Assembly: GCF_021134715.1 (NCBI RefSeq)
Contig: NC_060021.1
Location: 4,402,001 to 4,466,000 of the forward strand
Origin: Daphnia pulex
Lineage: Eukaryota; Arthropoda; Branchiopoda; Diplostraca; Daphniidae
Length of the DNA: 64,000 nt
Direction: 5' to 3'
How positions within the stretch are numbered: position 1 is the stretch's first letter; the number at the start of each line of letters is the position of its first letter. The notes below the pieces were generated by a model, which was not told where the DNA came from, ran no database searches, and saw only the letters and a list, made by a program, of their open reading frames with translations. Of the stretch, positions 1 through 11,139 are shown one piece after another. A program made the position numbers and the translations under genes.

Positions 1-960
1 TTCGCATCTATTTTTCGTAAAAAAATACGACGATACTATGTACTTTTCACGTCTTTCTTCGATATTGCGATCTTGTATGCTTTGTATGAATTTTAACTGT
101 CTAATAGACGTAATATTTCACATAAACTGAATCTACTTTCCCTGGTTACAAATTACGTCCATTAGATGACCACAGTGAACGATAAATGGACGGACCTAGT
201 TTAGACGTCCATTGGATGCAAATATTCGTCTAGTTTTGTTTAAGTTCATTTTAGTATAACAAATGGACGGCTAATGGAGAAACCCCAAAATTAAAGCTAA
301 AATTTTTCTATAAGTAGATAGAACTCATAAAAAGTAGCCGTAATTCACCATGTGAAAATTAGAAATTTCCATAAATTTATGTTTTAAGCTAAGTAACAAC
401 AACACAGTAAAATTTAAATGTACCAAAATTTTATTTCTATATTTTGTTATATTTCTTATTTAATCCTATTCCTTATTTAACGTGAATTTAATAAGGCGTT
501 AATTTGTGGTATTTGATAATTTGTTAGTTATTAAGTATGGATCATAAAATTATTTATTATTGATGAGTGTGTGGTCAGTGTATAGAGCGATGGATTGCGA
601 TGCGGAAATATCAAGGTGATTCGATACCAAGGAGAGTCAAATCTTTTATATTCGTTGAAAATCTAGCGTACATTTTATGTGTTTCAGACGTCTAAATTAC
701 GTCCAGGATATCCTATATACGTTAAAAATCTACGTAGAAAGATGTGACATTAGGACGGACATTCAACGTAGCATGGATGACCAAAATGTATATCCAATCG
801 TCATATATGGATAGCAGGAATACGTTGTTGAGATACAAGCGTGCTAGCAGGGGGGAATCCGTCATTCCGCCCGAACTAAATTTCCGTGTTAGCTTGTGGG
901 AGACGGATTCTTCACTTGACACGACCCAGGAGAGAATTTAGGAAACGAATTTAATAAAAA
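1..960. other. AT-rich non-coding stretch
   Basis: No supported gene. Short open frames at 722-941 overlap on both strands and resemble nothing I know. A motif of the form acgtcca recurs several times between 110 and 270 and again near 700, on both strands, suggesting a worn repeat with no clear boundaries. Confidence 0.4.
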
Positions 961-990
961 AATTAAAAATAAAAAATATTCTTACCATAT

Positions 991-1424
991 TCAAAGGCTG
1001 TGGCAAACACAGATGCATTTCTTGCACTCACGGTGACACCCACAGGAACATTCGCATTCACACAGATCGCATTTTTTCTTTGGAGTGCCTACAAAAAAAC
1101 GTTAAAACAAATAAAAACACGAAAACTATCTATATTTACAATTCCTTTCAGCATGGTCACTTATGACTCTAAGCAAACTCTTGATCTGATAGGAGTTTGG
1201 GGCTCGGAAGCTTCTTCCGTCTCAGATGTGATGTTTAGTTGAAGTTGAATTTCAATATCAGGGAGGTTTGCTGTGGTTTCATTAGTTTTTTGTTGGATAT
1301 CCACAACTTGTTGAACAGCGTAAAAAAACACCCCCAGATTGATCCTGCCTGATCTTAGACCTCTTTTGTTGCTACGCTTACGAGATACACAAGAAAAATA
1401 TTTTATTAGCCACAAAGTAAGCAA
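991..1424 (-). pseudogene. Cysteine-rich family, copy 1 (dispersed)
   Basis: This is a member of a two-coding-exon family also found at 27.9-30.4 kb. The 3' exon (1088 down to the stop at 991-993) follows an intact tttttttgtag acceptor. It encodes a compact domain of the form KCDxCxCxCxCxCHRxCxxCICxCHS. The 5' exon (about 1400-1161) encodes a basic start (RKRSNKRGLR), then a conserved RINxGVxFxAxQQ segment and an acidic tail. The position equivalent to the donor used by the other copies reads gatcaag rather than gtaagt, and the open frame runs on to a stop at 1161. This copy may therefore be unspliced or use another donor. The function is unknown; the Cys spacing suggests a metallothionein-like or zinc-binding module, which is inference. 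Confidence 0.55.
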
Positions 1425-1589
1425 GTAAGAACAAAGTAGTTATTATTATGTAAAATTTATTCTTTTCTGTGGCACAGAATGCCATGCTTTTCATAAAAGG
1501 TTGATGTCATTCCTTTATGTCCAGGAATATTCTTCATGAACACACTGTGATTACGTGTCTTTGAATATGCGTCCTCAGCGTACTGACAT

Positions 1590-4565
1590 TAATTTATTTG
1601 TAAAAATCAATATTTTCTCATGTAAAAAACAAATTATTCGTAGAAACGGTTCCCAATCGTACTCAAACTCCGAATCCTCAACTTGAGTGGATGGCTCATC
1701 TGAAAACCAGACTGAATTCTCTTCGAACATTTCTGGAGCACTATCCAGTTCTTCAATTATCTCTTCCACAGGGACTTAAATGGATGTGATCTTGTCCGAG
1801 AATGTAATGTCCATGAAATCGAAGGACGATAGAGCAAGTTTTCTGATCCATGTTTGACTTAAAGACATGTCCCATCCATCGATGGTTTTTTCATTCCTTG
1901 TCGATTTCAACACTGATTTGATTAGCTTAGGGTCTGCAGACTTGTTGATGACCTTAGCAGAGAAAATTGTTTCAGGATTATTTATCCTGGAGGTGGATCT
2001 AAGCTGGATAAATACTAATTCATGTCATTGATGGTTGCAGTATAACTAAAGATTTTCATCCTTGCATCAGGCATGTTCTGCCAGTGATAGGTAGAGACTA
2101 GATTGATAGAAACACCATTGTAGTTGAATCTGATGTCTTTAGACTCCATGATGTCGAAAAGTTCATCTGATTCTTGATTCAAGTAAAGCGGACATCCGAG
2201 GATAGACAAAGCTGACATCAAGATGAGGGTACTCGCACGTAAAATAAAAAATTTTGGTTTTTACCTAGCCTAGAGTAATTTTTCACGATGGTCATTTTTT
2301 CGAGAGGTTTTTTACCTCGAAAAAATTTATTTCGCGAGATATTTAAGTAAAAAGTTGTATTAGGCTCCTCCTTTCCAAATTTGGCTGTTCAGCCATCTTT
2401 GGTGGGAGGAGCCTAATTAAGGCCCCAAACAATGCAGACGAACAGCTGTTGAGTAAGTTTTAGCTGTTACTTTAATAATCGATCGATTATTAAAGTAACA
2501 AGTAGTAAGTAAGTTTTAGCTGTTATTTTAATAATCGATCGATAGAATATCGATCAACATCTCGATCGATTATTAAAGTAACAGCTAAAACTGACTCAAC
2601 AGCTGTTCGTCTGCATTGTTTGTGGCCTTAATTAGGCTCCTCCCACCAAAAATGGCTGATCAGCTAAATTTGGTAAGGATTAGCGTAATACAACTTTGCA
2701 CTTAAATATCTCGCGAAATAAATTTTTTCGAGGTAACAAACCTCTCGAAAAAATAACCATCGTGAAAAATTACTCTAGGCAAGGTAAAAACAAAAAATGT
2801 TTATTTTACGTGCGTGTGCCCTATTTAAATGGATCTGGAATTCAAACAAGTTCAACTTACCAACATCAAGCAAAAACGCAGAGGCAATAAACAACGGAAT
2901 CGACGTGTCCGTCGTAAAAATCAGAAAGCAAAAAGGTAAAAAACAAAATTTAAAGTTTGATCCCTCTCGAGTAATAAAAAAATAGGCTTAACATGTACCA
3001 AATACCGCAACAATTTCGATTAACACTCCTTCTGTCTCAAAGACAAGACAATAAATTTTTAAGGTATAACCCTTTATCAACGTGAGTCAAAAAAAGTTTT
3101 TAACTTCTAGACGCCACGTAAACAAGGGTTAAGAGGGGATTCCCTATAGGGCTTTGTCCCGACAGGCAATCTTGGTCACTCCAGAAACTTGACTGTGCCA
3201 TGACATGTTTTGAAGCAATGTACACTGAAGTAGCAACTACCCTTGAGATGCAAACTCTACCACTCAATAACGCAGTGACACTAGACGAGTGTAGCTTTTT
3301 TTAAGTTCAATAAGACCTCATTGGAGTTCAGTGATGGCCTGTATAGAAGAACAGGATTGGCATATCTATTTACTGCCTCCAATCAACAGGGAGCCTCATA
3401 TTCTTCACTAGTTTGGTGTGTTTCTTGTGATCACCCCAAAGTTATGACCCTGGTGTAAATGAAGGATCCTCCAATGGTGATATCAATTGTTAATTGCCTC
3501 TCACCTTCCTTCTTATAGTGTCAGGAATCCTGTTTATCAACACTTTATACGTTCTCCCCAGGTCGGTGGTGGTGACAGCTTTCCAGAGATTGTATTTGAA
3601 TCTAATTAGGCCACAAAGAATGGAAAATATATGAGAAAAATGCCATTTCTTGGGTCTCCTAATAGTGTCAATTCATCTTCACAGAGCTTTGTTTAAGAAT
3701 GGAGAGACGGAAGACCCCAGAAGATTATAGTGAAGCAAGGCCTTGCCTATTTGACGGTGAACAGTTAAACTGAAGCTTCTCCCATTAAAGAGGACTGTAG
3801 TTAGGTTAGACGCCATTTCCTCTTGCCTGGAGGACAGTGATTCTGGTTCTCTTAATAGCTTGGTAGTGGTTATCCATCTAAAAAGTGGTTTGATGCAGTT
3901 GTTGTGAAAAGTGAATTCAGAACTGAACTCAGACACTAGTAGAGTTAGAGATGTGACCTTCACTGAGTCATAAATCCGCACTATTTCAGGGAAGAGACTG
4001 CCAAATTTGTAACAAACTGCAAGCATTACGTTGAATTTATTCAGATGCTGAGAGTTGTCTGCAAAAAAGCTGGTCAGGATCTCTGAGTCATATGAAGAGA
4101 CGGCGACATCCACTAACACTGGTACCTCTTTAATTTCCCCTGATGGAAGTATTTTATGGGTTCTTCTACCAATCTTTAGGCTTATGAAATTTCTCATAGA
4201 AATTCATCACAGTGCAATGCAGTAGGCTAGACATATAATGTAGGATCCCTTGCATCATTCCTGTCCCAACTGTGATGTTATTGATCTATGGCCATTCAAC
4301 CAGCTGTCTCCAGCATCTCCCAAGCCTTATTCATGAAGTCACTGGATGTGCACAGATAAGAGTTATTGACGACAATTTCCATCAAGTTTGGGTCATTCAC
4401 TATCAGTTTCTTTGTGAACATTGAAATTCCCCTTATGATTATTGGGTGCATGTAGGCAGGAGTGAACTCAATGAGGACAAGAGCAAATTTAGTAGTGTAA
4501 TTGCCCTGGTTCCATTGTTGTGCATCTGCATATTTTGCAGCCTTGACAACTTGCTCTTGAAAGAG
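1590..4565 (-). pseudogene. Endogenous bunyavirus-like L polymerase remnant
   Basis: This is a non-functional fossil of a negative-strand RNA virus polymerase, read right to left. Conserved blocks appear in the family's order. Motif A lies near 4512-4529 (the D-A-x-x-W pattern followed by QGNYTTKF). Motif B is at 4214-4261 (GMMQGILHYMSSLLH). Motif C is at 4081-4098, where the expected SDD reads SYD. Motif E is at 3901-3930 (EFSSEF), followed by an RQEEM segment near 3820. Further viral-looking open segments occur at about 3490-3610, 3110-3300, 2015-2221 and 1640-2000. The blocks fall in different frames and contain stops, so there are several frameshifts. A foldback element at 2227-2821 interrupts the sequence. 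The motif set matches the L protein of phenuivirus-type bunyaviruses (established family knowledge); the exact genus is not determinable here. Sequence upstream of motif A is absent, replaced by BEL/Pao sequence on the same strand. Confidence 0.85.
2227..2821. repeat. 595-bp foldback element inside the viral fossil
   Basis: The two ends are inverted copies of each other over roughly 200 bp: left from 2227 (gggtactcgcacgtaaaata), right ending at 2821 (reverse complement gggcacacgcacgtaaaata). Both arms contain ctagagtaatttttcacg and then the same ttttttcgagagg and gaggagcctaattaaggcc blocks. The centre (2470-2590) holds smaller palindromes built on aataatcgatcgattatt. No coding capacity and no convincing target duplication were found. 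It is a non-autonomous foldback/MITE-type element that inserted after the viral sequence was already in the genome. Confidence 0.85.
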
Positions 4566-7243
4566 TTTATTTCCTTCTTGTCATGTCGATTATTTTTTAC
4601 TAAATCCGGAGCATCCAGTAGGAAAGCCGGCCTAGTAAAGAATCGGTGGCTTGTATTTAACTCCGCTGCTGACACTTCTCTGCTGACGTCGTTTTCCGGG
4701 TTTTGCAACGTTGGAACGTAGAGCCAATGGGTAGAGTGAAAGGTGTCCAAAATATCACTAACTCTGGACAGCTCTTGGAGTTTAATCATGAAAGATTCGT
4801 GGTGGAGTCAGTGAAAAGCACGACTCAAAGAATTTTAAAGCACAGCTCTTTGATGATGGTCGTTGCCATCCTGACGGACATCAGGCATCCATACAGCTCC
4901 AAACACGGCATAGAAACATATTTAACTGGTGCCACCTTTGTTTTGGTCATAACGAGTAACACATTTATCGGTCGGTCCAGCCGCTCAAACCGAAGATAAC
5001 CGACGGCCCCAAAGGCTTTTTTCAGAGGCGTTCTAAAAAATCATCAGATCCACGGCTTCTTCATGGTACTGCGTCCAGCAATAGCAACGTGGAATGCTGA
5101 GGTTGTTGACGGCCATTAAGGATCCGGCACAATCTTGCCACTCCTCGGTCAGCTCAGGTCAAAGTCAACATCTACAGCTGCAACCGGCTGGCCAGGTAGC
5201 GACAACAGGACGGTCCGGCCGAACGGAGCCCCACTGGCCCAACTCAAATCCGCCTTCTTCTTCGTCTTAGTGTTTCGGCACCTGCGGTTGCTTCACTGTC
5301 TGTTGTTGTCACTGGTTCTGAAAGATGTGACCCAATTGTCAACGTAAAACTGGTGTTCCACTTCGACCACAAACTGGGCATCATCGGTGTCGGCATCTTC
5401 AGACAATCGGCGCAAAACGTGCCCACAGATGGCGGGTGAACAAACGGATCCGAATATGTAGTTCTTCATGCGGTAGACATCCTGTTCCAGTTGACCTTTG
5501 GGCGCATACAAGAATAGATAAACAAAGGAATCTTCTTCACGCATACGCATCTGGTGAATCTTATTTATGTCGCCACACAGAGCAATGGGAAACTCACGCA
5601 GCCAAAGTAGCACGCCAACCAAGTAGCGTGCGGCACTTCTCCCTTTAGCAGCTCCATTCAGCAAAATGCCGTTAAATCTAGTTGCTGCTGAAAATTATCC
5701 GGAAGGTTGACGTTGTCCTTTTCCCATGAAACGCAACCTCGTAGTGCTGTTGGTCACTCAAGAAACCCGTCGTCTCCTCTAGGATACGACGGGATCGCAA
5801 AATCTCCTTTCCAACTGACGGTTTGGCTTCGGAGTAGGCGCCAGAGGGTTCTTGGCACAGAAACTGGTCGAAGATTTCGGCTAACACGAAGATAATATTG
5901 ACGTGGTGTAGCACCTCAGGCCCGTTTCTATTTTCATGGCCGGACCGACATCTCTTTGGATGGCCCAACCAAATGCCGTAAGGATGGCCTTCGGAGTATT
6001 CTGCAAAAGCGGTACCTTTCGATATTTGAACGCATCGGTATGGTCCATTCCAATCGACAACTTAACCTCCGCCACGCCGACGCACCAAAGCGTAACTTCC
6101 GCCAAGTGAGGCCACTTTCCCACAACATTTTCATGGGATACGGGTCTCTTGCTCAAACTGAAAAGTGGGACAGTATACGCGTCAAAAATTTCAAACTCGC
6201 TGAGGCCGTCAACGGATTAAAAACGAAAGAAATTGCCAGGACTAAATTTCAACCATCTTCGGCCCGTCTAAACCAAGGAACTGCCGGACTTCATCACACA
6301 ATAACGATATTTCGCAGGCACGATCCAACGGGGCAAATGTTTCATATACTTTTCCGCTATGAGCACGGATTACCACCGGCACGATATGCAGAAACGTTTT
6401 ATTTTGTCTTTGCGGGGTGATATGCATTCATGTGAAGGGTGGTTTTGATGATTTGGACCATTTTAGTTCCTTCTTGTCTTTGTCGGGACCGCTCTTCTTC
6501 GCCCTCAGAGGTAAGATGTAAGACTTGTAAGATGGTTGTTTCCTGCTCGAGAGCAATACTCGGTCATTTGTGTCTGACTAATCGTCGAGATCAGCTAGAT
6601 CTGGGAGTTGATCTGTGATGAGGTAGTTGCATTCTGCCAAACGGTTTCGGAGTGCGTGCGGCAGTTTGTTGACTACATGCGCCAGGACGTCGTGACTCTG
6701 CAATTTGACACCGCAAACCCAAAGCGGAGCGTTGCAACACAGGAACGTAGAGCCGCTGAAAACTTCTGCAACGCTTTGAAATCTCTTTTTTGGAACGGTA
6801 TCAAATCCTAAAGCGCTCTAGCTGCTACAAGGCGTGTCAATGACACGGGGTTTTCCGAATTTTCTCTGGATATCTTTCAGGCAGCTCTCATACAGCCTTG
6901 GGCGCCACAAACACTCGCCCAGCTGCATCTGAAAATCCGTAGACAGGCATCTATGTAGGAACGCCTGTCTCTCCCAGTCATCCTGGCAGCAACCATCGAC
7001 TTGTGCCACAAACGTCTAGATAAATATCGGCCATTTTAGGAGAATTTTGTTGAATTTTGTTAGCTCGATCTTCAGCAGCTGTGATTTTGACCTAAAACTC
7101 GGGATGGCCGTATTTCCATGTCTTTCGATGTTAAAAATCCATCCGTCTAGGCTATTTAAGTTGTTACTCGATCCTACACCACCTCTTGCTTTTCCGCTCG
7201 GTTGAGGCGCTGGCCCGCCAACTCCGCCTAAGTGAGAATCCAC

Positions 7244-7400
7244 ATACAGTACCCACCACAGGTATTGGATCACTCCGGTCCAAAAAAGCGTTTTAACCCG
7301 TGCGAGATAGGCCTAACGGTGTCTCGCGTGAGATTTTTTAAAAAATACTTAGATTGGTCGTACGAGGTTTATTTTTTTTTGCATAAAGATAAAGAAATAT
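7244..7400 (+). repeat. Dispersed repeat, partner of 63842-64000
   Basis: It begins tacagtacccaccacaggta and continues through a conserved core (gcgagataggcc, then acggtgtctcgc) to a kataaagataaagaa-like end. The same order of blocks appears at 63842-64000. The TACAGTAC start resembles the TA-flanked ends of Tc1/mariner-type elements. It lies inside the BEL gag region, so it is a nested insertion. Confidence 0.6.
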
Positions 7401-7470
7401 TCTTCATCTTTCTGATTTTTAATTAAAAAAAAGTGTTGAGGTTCTGTATTTAAATTAACCGTTCATAAAT

Positions 7471-7621
7471 ATTGGATCACCCTAAAAATATGCCGCATGG
7501 CCTGTCCCTACCCGCGGCATGGCCTTAGGGTATGGCGGGGACGAATCCTTTGTCTACCATATCCTAAGGCTATGCCGCGGGTAGGGACAGGCCATGCGGC
7601 ATATTTTTAGGGTGATCCAAT
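7471..7621. repeat. Near-perfect 151-bp palindrome
   Basis: Arms 7471-7529 and 7563-7621 are reverse complements over 59 bp with one mismatch; pairing resumes for about 6 bp more inside, leaving a loop of about 21 bases. The ends read attggatcaccctaaaaata and its complement. The arms are GC-rich (ccgcggcatgg), unlike the AT-rich surroundings. There is no coding potential. Near-identical arms suggest a recent insertion or hairpin-templated repair. Confidence 0.9.
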
Positions 7622-8639
7622 GAATCGGATTTAAACTGTGCGGTCGGCCATGAAGTGGCGCACTTTAAAACGTATTTGCCGTTACTTATGACGTCAGTGG
7701 CTGTGAACTGTTAGCTGCAAGCAACAAGGTTACCGGATATCTCCAACCGGTTGAATAACTTTAGCTTGGGACGGACGGAAATGCGCTGGAATTTTTCTCA
7801 GACGTGATTGCCGTTGACACATACGACTGAGGCGGAGGTGGCACTTTAGCGCTAGAGACGCTTTTCGAGATGAAGGCAGGAGCGGTAACTTGCTGTTGCT
7901 GCTGTGAAGATTCAAATCCTGCTTGTGCCGCCGCTGAATGAGGTGCTGCATTGTTTACATTCAAACTGGCGTCTAAACTACTTCTGGTGGCCTTCGAGCT
8001 TAAAATCCCAGAACGCACCGGCCCGTTGGATGATTCCGCTCTACCGGGTGTAAGGTTCGTTATAAAATCTTCAAAACCTGCCCACGGACCTTTTCCCGAA
8101 GCGGGTCTGGCGTCCACTTACGGCTGCCTAGGAAAAACTGCCTAGGAAAAACTGTCGAGTCGTAAACGCTGGAGTGGCAATTTGTGCAGCAGAAAATACA
8201 GCCGATTCCACGGGTGTTATTGATATTGTACTTCGCCTATCTCCATCCAACTTCTGTACAAGAATCTGGCTTCCTAGCTGATGACCTTCGAGTTCGTTCA
8301 TTAACCGAAGCTGGACGCGTTCCGCCTCAACCTTTAACTCTTCTTTCAGCTTTTTTTCGTTTAAGCGCCTGATTCTTTCCTCTTCGATTTCTCTCAACCG
8401 CACTTCTTCCTAGGGCTGCTTCATCCACAAACCGGAGCTCTGTCTCAGCCACTTTCCGCACCTTCTAATGAATTTTACTTTCCACCGACCGTTTGGAACT
8501 TCTTGAACCCGACTTGCTTGGCTTGGCCACGAGCATCTTGCGATGAAAATCGTTGTCGAATTCTTCTTTCGTCGCACACGCTGCCAGAACTTCATTGTGA
8601 CACAGCTCAACGTTCTCAAACTCTCACACAAAAGAAGAT

Positions 8640-10830
8640 AAGTAATCCCGCTCCTCAGCCTAAAACTCCTCTCCTGGACTAAGCCTTGTCTGTTCCTTTC
8701 TGTCGAACGAGCTTCCTTTTCTCCACACTCTTAGACACCGCGAATGTCGGCTGCTCAGGTTCCGACCCACTAAGAGTTTATTCTTCAATGCTTAGAAGCT
8801 GAGTGGCATCCATGTTGTCGGGGGTGGCCGTGATGCCCTTTACCGTTGGGACGCTGAAAAAAAATGCAGGCCAGAAGACTTGATACGTCTTGATGCGAAT
8901 TGAACGGGTTTTTAATTTGAAGCTGAGAGAGTCATAAGACACACAAGATAACAGGAATGCAACGAGTTAATAAATGCAGACGTAGCGATGTTAACGGCTT
9001 TCTTGGTCTTGATAAACGGGCGCCTCCGACGAATCCGGAGTGGTAGCGCTCTCTGTGGCTAAAAACTTAACCACTCTCTTCACTTGGCGGGGCAGAACAG
9101 AAGCGTCCCTTAAGAACACGAAAGGCTGATTTAAGGACCGAGGAGAAAAGAAAATCACTTGTCGGGAGTTGACGATGGGCTGGTTGCAACTGGCTGCACT
9201 GGTAAGCAGATACTGAGCTGAGTGCAATCTGTAATCGGGTCGGAGAGGGAAGACATCACCAGCACTAAAAGAGGGGAAAACAGGGACTAAGGAGGCAAGA
9301 GCCTCTTTTTTGGGCACATCCAGATAGTGCCAGAAGTGGGATCATCACACACGTAATCATATTACTTTTTCGACAAGCAAAAATATGTTTGTTTTTTGCT
9401 CACAAGGTACGATAAACGAAGAGTACAATGGAGTAAGCCATATTTGTATTGGGCATAGTCAGTAAAAGAGTAGGGATAAAGTACCGTGACAAACGGTGAA
9501 TTGCAACAAAAAATAATGGTTAATAACGCGGTCGGGAGCTAAAGTACCAGCGGCCAGTATTGGCGTCGATGGGCGGCGTCGTCGTTGCGTTGGTTGTTGT
9601 CGCGTTCACGGAGATGAGTGATGATGTTGTTGTGGTAGTCAGGGTGAGCGTCTAGTCATTACAACTTGTCGTATAGCTGAGTCTAAATCAACAGAAAGTG
9701 TAGACACTTTTACAACTTTATGACACAAATTTTGCCATTTTCTTTATTATTGCAATGAAACAAACAAACGGGACTAGTTGGCTGGTGAAAATTGCAAATG
9801 AAACATTCGGGGATACCTTTTCATCGTAACCATCAATTTCCAAAAGGAAATGTGATCGCAAAACCTAATGGCCATTAATGAATGAGACCTTGGTATTTAT
9901 CCCACCCAGGTGTAAATTTTCCATTGATAAATGAATGGGTCAAGGATGGGAATTCAGAGCTATACTATGCCAATTGCTACAGTTGCAATTTAAGATTGAC
10001 GAGAGGGCGGTTAAACAAACCAAACAAAATCAGAGTTTTGTACTGGGGTTACCTAAACTGCAGCCTGAGATACAGCAGGTTTACAAATATTCTGCTGCTG
10101 CATACCAAAATATCAGAAAGCCTTAAATGTCTTAAAATATAAATATAAAAGCCTTAAAACTGATCCAGTCCGGGTGAGAGTTAAGGGACACAATCTGGAG
10201 GCACTTTTTTGGGCGGGATGACAAAACAACCTTCCTCATTCAATCACAACAAGTTACTCAACAATGCAGTTCACCATCGTCACCTTGTCAAACCAAATAT
10301 GTCTCGTATGCTGCAGTGAAATTACAAAGCTCGATACGCCTAGTCGCTGATGACGAATCAGCTCGCCATGGCGAGAAATTCTCGATTCAACCAAAAACTC
10401 TCGAGAAGAGCTCAAATTTATGGCTCTGTCTCGAGTCGACTACCTGTGACCTGCCAAGGAATACAAACTTTCTCTTCCACCACTTTTCTTTTCTTCCACT
10501 TAAGTGAGTAACACAGGAAATAACTTATGGAGTTCTAAACTAAAATATTTAAATATTCTAATAAATATTCTCATTTTAAATATATTAAAATATTCCAAAT
10601 AAAAATTTATAATAAATGGAAACTTTTGAACCCCTTCCTTTGGCTCGTGCAAATGGTCTTCAGAACACGCGAGAAACGCGAGTAGCACGCAACACTATTT
10701 CCGGTTATATTTTTATTCAATTAAACCTTTCACATCCCTTGATGGAAGTGTCACATCCGATTGTGTAGGGTACAATTTTATTTTATTCTTAGAAATAGTT
10801 TTAATGTGTAATATGTGAAATTTTATTAGT
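8640..10830. other. Unassigned region next to the BEL remnant
   Basis: The BEL 5' LTR and leader would be expected here, to the right of gag, but no LTR ends can be fixed because the partner LTR is gone. A 108-codon open frame on the minus strand (9317-8991) has no recognisable domain. A second open frame (9935-10126, plus) is Lys/Gln-rich and also unrecognised. Confidence 0.35.
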
Positions 10831-10836
10831 TAAAAA

Positions 10837-11139
10837 ATGGTTATTCCCGACGTTGAGCTTAACCCTGCAATGACCGTTGTTGGCGATTCTTACCACGCGA
10901 GAAAAATTCGATCTTTCCTGGCCTACTGGCCTTTAATTTCCCGTTTTATTGACGAATGCAACTTAAATAGAGAAATTCAACGATCTTTAAAGACTATTTA
11001 TCCCACGTTGCGTACTGGAGTTGAATACCGCATTAATAATGAGGTCTCAAAGAATTTCATCTACTTTACAATTTGTTTTTTAATGACCAGGAGCTCAATA
11101 ACTTACCTTACCTTAATTAGTTACCATTTACCTACCTAA
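10837..11139 (+). CDS. Unrecognised 100-codon open frame
   Basis: It opens with MVIPDVELNPAMTVVGDSYH and has a fairly even amino-acid composition for the first 70 codons, then becomes hydrophobic (a possible read into intron; a ggtctcaaag at 11041 is not a convincing donor). No motif links it to a known family. It could be a fragment of a gene or of a transposon protein, or chance. Confidence 0.2.
   Translation: MVIPDVELNPAMTVVGDSYHARKIRSFLAYWPLISRFIDECNLNREIQRSLKTIYPTLRTGVEYRINNEVSKNFIYFTICFLMTRSSITYLTLISYHLPT

Larger units (their letters stand above)
4570..8640 (-). mobile_element. BEL/Pao retrotransposon remnant (gag-pol, truncated)
   Basis: A decayed LTR retrotransposon read right to left. 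The gag N-terminus is a charged coiled-coil segment (8403-8128, EIEEERIRRLNEKKLKEELK). A later gag segment is at 7009-6818 and a protease-like segment at 6427-6242 (NKTFLHIVPVVIRAHSGKV). Reverse transcriptase is at 5664-5293, with CGDINKIHQMRMREEDSF, a YIFGSVCSPAICG block and the degenerate catalytic box YVDN. An RNase H region lies at about 5000-4615 (TKVAPVKYVSMPCLELYG, FTDSTT, then a SHRFFTRPAFLL stretch). These blocks and their order are diagnostic of BEL/Pao. Frameshifts and stops are numerous. The integrase and the downstream LTR are missing, because the sequence passes directly into the viral L remnant between about 4560 and 4615. Gag is interrupted by inserted repeats at about 7016-7640. 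Confidence 0.85.

Noticed and set aside
2227..2821. CRISPR-like or tandem array
   Set aside because: The repeats are inverted, not direct with spacers, and the genome is eukaryotic.
1590..4565. A host gene of unknown function, or an intact virus
   Set aside because: The polymerase motifs match bunyavirus L, and the several frameshifts, stops, lost active site and inserted foldback show it is a genomic fossil rather than a working gene or virus.
5956..6420. Plus-strand 154-codon frame
   Set aside because: Opposite the BEL pol region, which has recognisable protease and RT blocks; no domain on the plus strand.
8128..8403. Host coiled-coil protein
   Set aside because: The charged coiled coil is typical of BEL/Pao gag N-termini and lies in line with the other gag and pol blocks.
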